Assembly (NCBI RefSeq): GCF_016741875.1
Contig: NZ_JAERRF010000003.1
Location: 1 to 64,000, forward strand
Origin: Streptomyces coffeae
Lineage (GTDB): Bacteria; Actinomycetota; Actinomycetes; Streptomycetales; Streptomycetaceae
Length of the DNA stretch: 64,000 nt
Reading direction: 5' to 3'
The notes beneath the pieces were generated by a model. It saw only the letters and a list, made by a program, of their open reading frames with translations, did no database searches and was not told the DNA's origin. Made by a program: the position numbers and the translations under genes. This document shows, piece by piece, positions 31,878-38,926 of the stretch (position 1 is the stretch's first letter; every line of letters starts with the position of its first letter).

Positions 31878-33136
31878 CTACGGAGCGTGGCCAGGGCCCT
31901 TCACGAGTCCCTCACCATTGCCTTTGCCCTGGCCGTTACCGGTCCCCCGGCCCGGACCCGTGGGGCGGCGGCGGAGCGCGAGCAGCGCCATGTCGTCCGA
32001 CGTCCCGCCGCCCGTGTGCCGCTCGACATCCGCCACCAACGCGTCCAGCAGTTCCCCCGGGCCGCCGAAGCGCTGACCGCGCAGCCGGTCCTCCGGGTCG
32101 TAGAACACACCCTCCTGGTCACGCGCCTCCGTCACCCCGTCCGTGAAGAGCAGCAGGGTCGCGCCCTCGGCGAACCGCAGCTCCGTCACCCGGTCCGGCC
32201 AGCCGCCCAGCTCCCCCATCCCCAGCGGCAGCGCCGATGCCGCCGGCTCCACCCGGCGCACCGTGCAGCCGCCGCCCTGGCCGCCCTGGCCCGGCCGACC
32301 GCGCCGGACGTCCTCGCCGCCCTCCCCGTCCTCCAGGAGCAGCGGTGGCGGATGGCCGCGATTGATCACCCGAAGCGTCGAGTCGCCGCGCGGGATCTCG
32401 GCCAGCACGGCCGTGGTGAACCCTTCGAACCCCTCGAGGTCGGCCCGCCGCGCGCCCTCGCGCTGCAACGCCCGCTCCAGCCGCCCCGCCAGCCCCTCCA
32501 GCGTCGTCTCCTGCTCCGCCGCCTCCCGGAAGGAGCCGATGAGGATCGCGACCGACTCCACGGCCTGGAGCCCCTTGCCGCGTACGTCGCCGACGACCAG
32601 ACGTACGCCGTGCGGAGTGTCCTGCACCGCGTACAGGTCACCGCCGATGGCGGCGTACTTCTCCGCGGCCACATAACGCGCCGCGACGTCCAGCCCGGCC
32701 AGCCGGGCGGGCGGTACGGGCAGGACGGCGCGCTGGGCCGCCTCCGCGACACCGCGCGCCGAGGCCAGCCGCCGGTCGCTGCGGCGTACGAGGTGGTTGA
32801 TGAGGAGCGCCGGAAGAGCGGAGCGGCGACGAGCGGGGCGGCGGCGAGGAAGGGGCCCGCCGTGTAGGTGGCCGGGGTACTGAGGTCGAAGACGACCCCG
32901 CCGACGATCAGCAGCGCGGGGATCCAGCGCACCAGCCGCCGTCCTGACGTCCCCTTGGGCGACTCGTCGGCCGGCCCGGTGCCCGCGGTGGCCCCGGCGG
33001 GTCCGTTTGCGGCGTGGGTGTCGACGAGCATATGGAGGCGGGTCCGGGGGCGCGTACGGGACCGGGCCAGGCGCGCCCAGGTCGTACCCCGCTCCGTACG
33101 GGCGCTCGTACGAGCCCCGTTCCCTCGCACCCGCAC
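31878..33136 (-). pseudogene. Frameshifted SpoIIE-type PP2C phosphatase
   Basis: Two minus-strand frames together give one gene. The upstream frame reads RRLVRWIPALLIVGGVVFDL and FLAAAPLVAAPLFRR, the first transmembrane helices of the common Streptomyces membrane PP2C family. After about 32820 the coding signal moves to another frame: LINHLVRRSDRRLASARGVA, then IGGDLYAVQDTPHGVRL, GDVRGKGLQAVES, and so on to the stop at 31878, an intact SpoIIE phosphatase domain. Homologs carry additional transmembrane helices between these two parts, so a deletion with frameshift probably removed them. The residual phosphatase could still be made if an internal start were used. No good ribosome-binding site was found for the N-terminal frame. 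Confidence 0.6.
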
Positions 33137-33597
33137 CGGTCTCTCCCGCTTTCCCTGGTCCGCAGCCGGAGCGCCCGGTCCTCGCGGCCGCCGTCCGTCA
33201 CTCCAGGCTTCCGGCTGACGGGCCGCCAGGCGAATCGGTGTCGTCCATGTGGGTGGGCGGGCGGCGGGGGCGTGCTACGGACGTCAGGCGGCTCCGTGCG
33301 GCTTCCTTACGCGGTCCGGGCGGCACGCGGTCCGGGCGGCTTCCCTCCGCGGGTCCGGGCGAAGGCCGGGCGACGACCGGGGCCGGGGCGGGCCTGCTCA
33401 GCGCTCCGCGGGAAGTGCCGCGAGGTGCCGTCATGCGTCCGCGGCTGCGTCGTGGCCGGTCGCGCCCACGCGGCGGAGCCGCACATCGACACAGCCCCGC
33501 GCCCCTGCGGGGCGCACCCGAACCGCACCGGACTTCAGCGAGGCCGCTTGGCCAGGGGCGGACGTCCGGACCGGAGGGCAGGGGTGCGGAGCGAGGG
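33137..33597. other. Gap with no recognised gene
   Basis: About 460 bp between the phosphatase remnant and the DUF6227 gene. Open frames are numerous but arginine/glycine-rich, show no codon bias and lack ribosome-binding sites. Nothing was assigned. Confidence 0.4.
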
Positions 33598-34368
33598 TCA
33601 GAGATCGACGCCGAGCGCCCGGGCATGGCGGTCCGCCGCCAGCTCCGCCGACACCTCGTCGAGATACACCTCGCACACCAGCCGGCCGTCGTGGGTCAGA
33701 TTGTGCTCCAGCTCCCACAGCACGATCTCGTCCCCTCCGGCCAGCAGAAAGGCGTGCTCGTAGAAGCGGCACCAGGTGGTGTCGGGGCCGCCGGAGCGAC
33801 GGCGCGGCTTGGGAGCCAGGGCGATGTCGTGGGCGAACGCGGTCGCCAGCAGCCGCTCGGTCTCCTCGCCCGGCCGGTCGGGGTTCTCGGCGCGGCGCAG
33901 TACACGGCGGGCGTGGTCGGCCGAATTGTCGGCCACATAGGTGCGGGGGGATTCCAGGGGCTCGGCCGCCTGGTGCAGCAACTGCTCCGGCCAGAGGGGT
34001 AACCCGTCGAGCGCCTCCCAGCGGGCACCGCCGATGCGCTCGTGCACACGGCGCTCGGCCAGCGCGAGGGCATCCTCGTCGGCGTAGAGCTCGTGATGGG
34101 GGCCGTCGTCCGGGCCGGAGCTGTGCTCCAGCTCCCACAACAGCAGACTGCTGCCGTCGGGGAGCAGGAAGACATGGCGGTACGTGCTGTAGCCCAGCGG
34201 ACCGGAGGGGTCATTGCACTGACGGCAGGAACGCAGCTCGGACTGGTGCATCTGGGCGCTGCGCGCCTGAGCCGGCACCGCATCGTCGATCTCGAACCCG
34301 TTCTGCGCGCGGGCGAGAAGCCCGTCCATCAGCTCGGCGGGGGTCCCGCCCGCTCGTAAGTGCCCCAT
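33598..34368 (-). CDS. DUF6227-like protein with internal duplication
   Basis: A 256-residue soluble protein resembling the Streptomyces DUF6227 family. Two copies of one module can be aligned: TYRHVFLLPDGSSLLLWELE (about 62-81) and RFYEHAFLLAGGDEIVLWEL (about 195-214), each followed by an acidic Glu/Asp helix ending near Arg-His. The function is unknown. ATG 34368 has GGAGG 7 nt upstream, a good start. Confidence 0.72.
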   Translation of the reverse strand: MGHLRAGGTPAELMDGLLARAQNGFEIDDAVPAQARSAQMHQSELRSCRQCNDPSGPLGYSTYRHVFLLPDGSSLLLWELEHSSGPDDGPHHELYADEDALALAERRVHERIGGARWEALDGLPLWPEQLLHQAAEPLESPRTYVADNSADHARRVLRRAENPDRPGEETERLLATAFAHDIALAPKPRRRSGGPDTTWCRFYEHAFLLAGGDEIVLWELEHNLTHDGRLVCEVYLDEVSAELAADRHARALGVDL

Positions 34369-34861
34369 GTCCCGTCCTCCCGCCTCCCGGCCTTGGATGC
34401 GCCGCGCCCCCGGGCGACTGCTTCGCGCACTTAGCGTAGCGGCACGAACACGGGCCGCGCTGCGGTTCGGCGAAGCCGTCGATGTGACTGTGCCTCACAT
34501 ACCCCTGCGTCCGCGGACCCGGATGTATCACTCGTCCGTGCCGGGCGTCGCACCGGCGGACCGCGCCCGTGATCCCTCCGGCCCCGGACGCCGAACCGTC
34601 CGGCCCCGCCCCGAACTCCCCTCCTCCGGCTCCTCTGGCCGCCCGCCTCCGCCTTTCCTTATAAGGAGGCACCGGAGCTCCACACTGCTCCAAATGCCGC
34701 TTCTCCCGGTATCGATTGCGGGAATCACGGGGAACACGCGCCACAGAAGTCGCACTATGCCGGACGGGTGAAGCTGAGTGGTGAGCCGAAGCCTTAACTG
34801 ATGAGCTTCGTTGTGTCAGACGTCCGTGAATTCGCGGAGCAACCCCAGACGGAGGAATTAA
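34369..34861. promoter_or_regulatory. Long upstream region of the first secreted paralog
   Basis: This 493-bp region separates divergent genes. It contains the 12-bp palindrome TCCTTATAAGGA (34656-34667) and, close to the downstream gene, GGAGGAATTAA before the GTG start. The sequence GGAGGCACC at 34665-34673 recurs upstream of the third paralog at 36196. No gene was accepted. A promoter for the secreted protein is expected here. Confidence 0.4.
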
Positions 34862-35221
34862 GTGAACATCGGCAAGAAGGCAATTCTCCTGACCGCTGCT
34901 GCCGGCGCCCTGGTCATCGGCGGTGCGGGCGGTGCCATGGCCCACAACGGCGACTCTGTCACTCAGAGCAACAAGTGCGACACGAGCACCGGCCTCGAGG
35001 CCGCGGGCGGTCTCGACCTTGCTCCCACGGGCGACATCAACATCGGCTCCGACTGCATCAACTTCACCAACGCCGGCGGGTCGGTTACCCAGAGCAACGA
35101 CTGCGACACGAGCACGGCGCTCGACATCGGCGGCGGCGCGGACCTGGCTCCCGAGGGTGACACCAACATCGGCAGCAAGTGCGCCAACATCGCCATCGAC
35201 GACGACTCGACCCGTCACTGA
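34862..35221 (+). CDS. Secreted paired-cysteine QSN-repeat protein A
   Basis: A 119-residue exported protein. The signal peptide is typical (Lys-rich start, hydrophobic TAAAGALVIGGAGGA, cleavage near AMA). The mature part has two repeats of about 42 residues, each beginning VTQSN-x-CDTST and ending IGS-x-C-x-N, with a Gly/Asp/Leu-rich middle (LDLAPTGDINIG / ADLAPEGDTNIG). There are four Cys, two per repeat, so one disulfide per repeat is likely. It starts at GTG 34862 with GGAGG. Two further paralogs follow on the same strand. No known domain was recognised. A spore- or hypha-surface structural role is a guess. Confidence 0.85.
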   Translation: MNIGKKAILLTAAAGALVIGGAGGAMAHNGDSVTQSNKCDTSTGLEAAGGLDLAPTGDINIGSDCINFTNAGGSVTQSNDCDTSTALDIGGGADLAPEGDTNIGSKCANIAIDDDSTRH

Positions 35222-35235
35222 GTCGTTGACCATCT

Positions 35236-35267
35236 CGCAGTGTTCCCGCCCCCGCGGGAACACTGCG
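35236..35267 (+). terminator. Terminator after paralog A
   Basis: CGCAGTGTTCCCGC pairs perfectly over 14 bp with GCGGGAACACTGCG around a CCCC loop, 15 bp after the stop codon. Confidence 0.8.
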
Positions 35268-35286
35268 GGGTACCCCGTTGGGATCT

Positions 35287-35317
35287 GCGGCCCTGGAAAC
35301 TCCCCTTCCAGGGCCGC
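35287..35317 (+). terminator. Second hairpin after paralog A
   Basis: GCGGCCCTGGAA pairs with TTCCAGGGCCGC over 12 bp, loop ACTCCCC. The CCCTGGAA/TTCCAGGG core is the same as in the hairpin after paralog C. Confidence 0.65.
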
Positions 35318-35400
35318 TGCCACGTAAATGGCTTTCAGCGACCGCCGTCGTTTGTCGGATGTTCGCTGAGATCAGCCAAGAATCCACTCGGAGGCTCTTT

Positions 35401-35931
35401 ATGCACATGCGCAAGAGGACGGCACTTCTTGTAGCGGCCATGGGGGTGCTGCTCATCGGCGGCGCGGGGGGAGCCGATGCTGCCGACGACAGCGCCGCCC
35501 ACCGCGCCGCCCCCAACGGCGGAGGAAGCCAGAAGAACCGCTGTGACACGAGTTCCGTCATCGGCGGGGTCACGCTGGCGACGTCGGACATCACGACCGA
35601 GACCAATTGTGTCAACTACAGCGAGTCCGGCGTCTCCGAGCAGAGCAATCACTGCCGGACCCACTCCGTCATCGGCCCCGTTACGGTCAACCTGACCGGA
35701 TCCGATGTCACACAGCGGACCAATTGCGTCAACGTCAGTAAGTCGGGTGGCGTGACCAAGCAGTCCAACGACTGCAAGACGACCTCGGTCCTCGGCCCGA
35801 TCACGATCGGAGCCGGAGAGGTCACCCAAGAGACGAACTGCACCAACCTCGCCGGGACCGACTCCGCGAACGGGAAAGCCAAGCACAAGGCGAGCACCGC
35901 GAAGACGGCGGGCGGCACACAGAGCCGTTGA
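35401..35931 (+). CDS. Secreted paired-cysteine repeat protein B
   Basis: A 176-residue exported protein. ATG 35401 has CGGAGG 6 nt upstream. The signal peptide reads MHMRKRTALLVAAMGVLLIG with cleavage near ADA. The mature protein has three units built on QxNxCxTxSVxG(P)VT or similar, followed by T-x-TNCVN: NRCDTSSVIGGVTL, QSNHCRTHSVIGPVTV, QSNDCKTTSVLGPITI, and TETNCVN, TQRTNCVN and TQETNCTN. Six Cys, two per unit. The Lys/Ala/Thr-rich tail ends AGGTQSR. Homology with paralog A and C is clear from the QSN-C pattern. The alternating beta-prone pattern suggests a disulfide-braced beta-solenoid. Function unknown. Confidence 0.85.
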   Translation: MHMRKRTALLVAAMGVLLIGGAGGADAADDSAAHRAAPNGGGSQKNRCDTSSVIGGVTLATSDITTETNCVNYSESGVSEQSNHCRTHSVIGPVTVNLTGSDVTQRTNCVNVSKSGGVTKQSNDCKTTSVLGPITIGAGEVTQETNCTNLAGTDSANGKAKHKASTAKTAGGTQSR

Positions 35932-35987
35932 CAGAGAAGCCCTCGGCCCTCTCCGGTCCTCGCTTCTTCGGATCTGCCTTCTCGTCA

Positions 35988-36031
35988 TGAACGCGACCTC
36001 CGGGATTACTTTGTCCCGGGGGTCGCGTTCA
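35988..36031 (+). terminator. Terminator after paralog B
   Basis: TGAACGCGACCTCCGGGA pairs with TCCCGGGGGTCGCGTTCA, an 18-bp stem with one G-U pair and an 8-nt loop. Confidence 0.75.
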
Positions 36032-36210
36032 CGCATTTCTGCGCAGGAAACGGGAAATGTGAATTTCCATGGCCTCCATCGACTGAATATACCTTTACTG
36101 TGGCGCATGGGTGACGCTCCCCTATACCCCGGATCCTATTGCGTGGAAACCTCGTTGATCAGGTGTCTGCGGATCATTCGCGGAGAACCTGATATGGAGG
36201 CACCAGCACA

Positions 36211-36729
36211 ATGCAGATCAGCAAGAAGGTAGCTCTCATGGCCGCGGCGGCCGCGGGCACGATTGTCGTCGGTGGCGCAGGTAGCGCGAGTGCGTACGGT
36301 CCGTTCCCGCACCACGACGGGGTCACCCAGTCGAACAAGTGCGACACCAACATCGGCCCCGATGTCGATCTCGACCTGCTCGAGAGCAGCGGGGACTTCG
36401 ACCCCAACGCGGACTGTGTCAACTTCACCAACCGCCACAACGTGTCGCAGAGCAACGACTGCGATTCCAACATCGGCCCCGAGGTCAGCCTCCCCGAGCT
36501 CGCCCCGAACGGCGACGTCGACCTCGGCCCCAACTGCGCCAACATCGCGGTCGAGCCCCCGGTGGAGCACAAGGAAAAGAAGCACCACAAGGACAAGAAG
36601 CACCACAAGACCAAGGACCACAAGAGCAAGAAGGACCACAAGACCAAGAAGGACTGCAAGGGCAAGAAGCACGTCAAGGGCAAGGTCACGGTCAAGTCCA
36701 AGGTCAAGAACCACAAGGTCAAGCACTGA
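36211..36729 (+). CDS. Secreted paired-cysteine QSN-repeat protein C with Lys/His tail
   Basis: A 172-residue exported protein. ATG 36211 has TGGAGG about 10 nt upstream. The signal peptide ends near SASA. Two repeats match those of protein A: VTQSNKCDTNIGPDVDLDLL to DCVNFTN, and VSQSNDCDSNIGPEVSLPEL to NCANIAV. The last 60 residues form a highly basic Lys/His tail (KKHHKDKKHHK and similar) with one extra Cys, able to bind metals, polyanions or teichoic-type polymers. This tail is absent from A and B, so the paralogs may differ in partner. It is followed by a strong hairpin and converges on a beta-helix protein gene. Confidence 0.85.
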   Translation: MQISKKVALMAAAAAGTIVVGGAGSASAYGPFPHHDGVTQSNKCDTNIGPDVDLDLLESSGDFDPNADCVNFTNRHNVSQSNDCDSNIGPEVSLPELAPNGDVDLGPNCANIAVEPPVEHKEKKHHKDKKHHKTKDHKSKKDHKTKKDCKGKKHVKGKVTVKSKVKNHKVKH

Positions 36730-36755
36730 CCTTCCGCTCTCCCCTCGAGCGCACC

Positions 36756-36786
36756 GCGACCCTGGAAGCATCGCTTCCAGGGTCGC
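36756..36786 (+). terminator. Terminator after paralog C
   Basis: GCGACCCTGGAAGC pairs perfectly over 14 bp with GCTTCCAGGGTCGC across an ATC loop. It shares its CCCTGGAA/TTCCAGGG core with the hairpin at 35287-35317, which suggests gene and terminator were duplicated together. Confidence 0.8.
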
Positions 36787-36832
36787 CTGGGCTTTCGGGG
36801 GACTTTCCTGTGGGTCAGGTCGTGGCCGTGGG

Positions 36833-37951
36833 TCAGGTCGTGCACGTACCGATGGACGGCTGGCAGTTCGCGGGGTTGTTGCCGGTCACGGTGGTCGCGT
36901 TGAGCGTCACCGTACCGCCGTCGACGAAGATGCCACCGCCGTTGTTGCCCGGGCCGCCATTGGCCGTGTTCCCCGTGATGGAGTCCCCGGTCAGCTGGGC
37001 GGAACCCGCGTGATTGAACAGCCCGCCACCGTTCAGGGTGGCGGTGTTGTTGGACACCGTGGTGCCCAACACGTTCAGCGTGCTGCCGAGATTGGCGATT
37101 CCACCGCCGAAGCTCCCGGCGGTGTTCTGCTGAATCGTGCTCCCGCTGATGGTGAGGGGACCAGCATCAGTGGCGATTCCGCCGCCTTCGAAGTTGGTCG
37201 TCCGGTTTCTCTTCACAGCGACACTGCTGATCAGCGTCTGGCCGTAGTTCGCGACACCGCCACCGGTGTTCACCGCGGTGTTGTCGGAAATGTTTCCGCT
37301 GGCGATAGTGGCGTTGGCCTGGGTATTGATGTGAATACCGCCGCCGTCTCCGCCCGTATTGTGCGTCACATCCGTGGCCGAGAGTCTCGCGATGGCACCC
37401 GAGGCGACTTCGATACCTCCGCCGAGACCGCTCGCGGTGCTACCGGTGATGGTCGCCCGGTTCGTCGTCAGCCTGCCGAGGTCGAGGATGCCTCCGCCGT
37501 CCGCGGTGCCTCCCGCGTCGGCACGGCCGTTGGCCAGCGTGATGCCGCTGACGGTGAGGCTGCCCCCGGCGGCCACCTCGGCGATACGGAAGTCCGGAGC
37601 CGACGCGCTGCGCCGGATGGTCGCCCCGAGGCCGGTGATGGTCACGTCCCCGGTGATGATGGGCAGTCCGTCGGGGCCGTTGGCACCGGTCGTGGCCGCG
37701 GACGTCAGCGTGTACACGCACCCCGTGGCCAGGGTGACGGTGCCGCCCGACGGCTGGTTGTTGGCGGCGGTCACCGCGGCGACCAGCGCCGCCACGTCCC
37801 CACAGGAGACGGGGACCTGACTCGATCCGTTGCCGCCTCCCCCTCCCCCACCCCGGTTCTCCTCGGCGGAGGCGGGGACGGAAAGCGCCCACGCCGATAC
37901 CGCCAGTGCGATGACGGGGATGAAACCGCGGGTCGTTGTCACGAGTCGCAC
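36833..37951 (-). CDS. Secreted right-handed parallel beta-helix protein
   Basis: A 372-residue exported protein. GTG 37951 follows GGAG at 7 nt and gives a signal peptide (FIPVIALAVSAWALSVPASA). After a poly-Gly linker come many short imperfect repeats of pectate-lyase-like (PbH1) type: TVSNNTATLNGGGLFN, TIQQNTAGSFGGGIAN, NISDNTAVNTGGGVAN. Each turn has Asn ladders and a Gly-Gly-Gly-hydrophobic step. Proteins of this kind are cell-surface or secreted and often lack enzyme activity. It ends with CQPSIGTC. The gene converges on paralog C, and both encode exported repeat proteins. Confidence 0.88.
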   Translation of the reverse strand: MRLVTTTRGFIPVIALAVSAWALSVPASAEENRGGGGGGGNGSSQVPVSCGDVAALVAAVTAANNQPSGGTVTLATGCVYTLTSAATTGANGPDGLPIITGDVTITGLGATIRRSASAPDFRIAEVAAGGSLTVSGITLANGRADAGGTADGGGILDLGRLTTNRATITGSTASGLGGGIEVASGAIARLSATDVTHNTGGDGGGIHINTQANATIASGNISDNTAVNTGGGVANYGQTLISSVAVKRNRTTNFEGGGIATDAGPLTISGSTIQQNTAGSFGGGIANLGSTLNVLGTTVSNNTATLNGGGLFNHAGSAQLTGDSITGNTANGGPGNNGGGIFVDGGTVTLNATTVTGNNPANCQPSIGTCTT

Positions 37952-38329
37952 GAGGTGTCTCCTTTAAGCGTTCCGAGCAAGCCGAGCAAGCAGAGATCAG
38001 CAGCATCAGACTGTGGGGAGGCACCGCGTTCGGCATCCGCGCGGACGCGGGACGAGCGGTCACGACCTGCGGTAACGGCGGGCCCACGGGCCCGGAGCGG
38101 CCATCGGGAGCCTGTCCGCCTCTCCTGTGAAGTGCGACAAAACCGCAGGTCACTGGCTAGATCTCAGGACCTTCCGGATGGATCGTCAGATGTCCGGAAC
38201 GACCTTCAGAAATTCGCACGTCCGCGATAGGCCGATCGTGGGGGCACCAGGGAACATTCCGTCAGTTGTGCGCTCTTGGCGGGGGGATGGTCGCGCGAGG
38301 AGGCCAAGGAGGCGTACGGCGGGGCGTCT
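37952..38329. other. Gap upstream of beta-helix gene
   Basis: This 378-bp region carries the promoter of the minus-strand beta-helix gene. CCGAGCAAG occurs twice in tandem near 37974-37990. No coding frame was accepted. AAAGGAG near 37960 is the ribosome-binding site. Confidence 0.4.
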
Positions 38330-38626
38330 TCAGCGGGGCTGATCGCCGTGGGGCTGAGCGCCGTGGGTCTGCACGTCGTGGGTCTGCTCGTCGCTCCGGG
38401 ACGAGGCACGGGCCATGATCCGCTTCAGTGCCTCGTTGGCCGTCAGATCCGTCAGCCCCTCCGTGAGGGGCAGATGTGTGGGACAGAACCACTCGGCGTT
38501 CTCCGGATGACCGGCCCAGTCGTCGGGGTACTCCACGGTCGGGCGGAAATACACCACGTCGAATCCGCCCCAACGGGTGCTGTCGCGCTCCGGCCGCGAC
38601 CGGCACACCGCGCAGATCGGTGGCAT
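38330..38626 (-). CDS. Small hypothetical protein with CxxC and Cys-His motifs
   Basis: A 98-residue protein starting MPPICAVCRSRPERDSTRWG (zinc-ribbon-like C-x2-C) followed by VVYFRPTVEYPDDWAGHPEN and WFCPTHLPLTEGL (Cys-x2-His), so a small zinc-binding protein is plausible. The C-terminus is polar and His/Gln-rich. The start is taken at ATG 38626; no strong Shine-Dalgarno is visible. Third-position G/C supports coding. The family was not recognised. Confidence 0.6.
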   Translation of the reverse strand: MPPICAVCRSRPERDSTRWGGFDVVYFRPTVEYPDDWAGHPENAEWFCPTHLPLTEGLTDLTANEALKRIMARASSRSDEQTHDVQTHGAQPHGDQPR

Positions 38627-38720
38627 CACGGCTCGGCCCCCTGCTTCTGTCTCCGCCCTCGGCACGGTGCCGGGCACGGCTGAAGCCCGCGCCGGAATAC
38701 TCCGGCACGGGCCTCGTCAG

Positions 38721-38793
38721 TGGGTCATCAGGGGCTCGAACCCTGAACCAATGGATTAAAAGTCCACTGCTCTGCCAATTGAGCTAATGACCC
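38721..38793 (-). tRNA. tRNA-Lys (UUU)
   Basis: A 73-nt cloverleaf on the minus strand starting GGGTCATTAGCTC, with anticodon loop CTTTTAA (anticodon TTT), T-loop TTCGAGC and acceptor GGGTCAT/ATGACCC. CCA is not encoded. Confidence 0.95.
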
Positions 38794-38855
38794 GCACCCC
38801 CGCAGCATAGCTTGGCCGGGGGCCAAGACCCGAGCCAATACCGTCCAGGAGCGAA

Positions 38856-38887
38856 GGGCCGTGCAACAGCACGGTGTTGCACGGCCC
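38856..38887 (-). terminator. Terminator after DEAD-box helicase gene
   Basis: GGGCCGTGCAACA pairs perfectly over 13 bp with TGTTGCACGGCCC across a 6-nt loop, 39 bp after the helicase stop codon on the minus strand. Confidence 0.7.
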
Positions 38888-38926
38888 TCATCCGCTCCGG
38901 GTGAGCGCCCGGGTCAGCCGTTCCGA

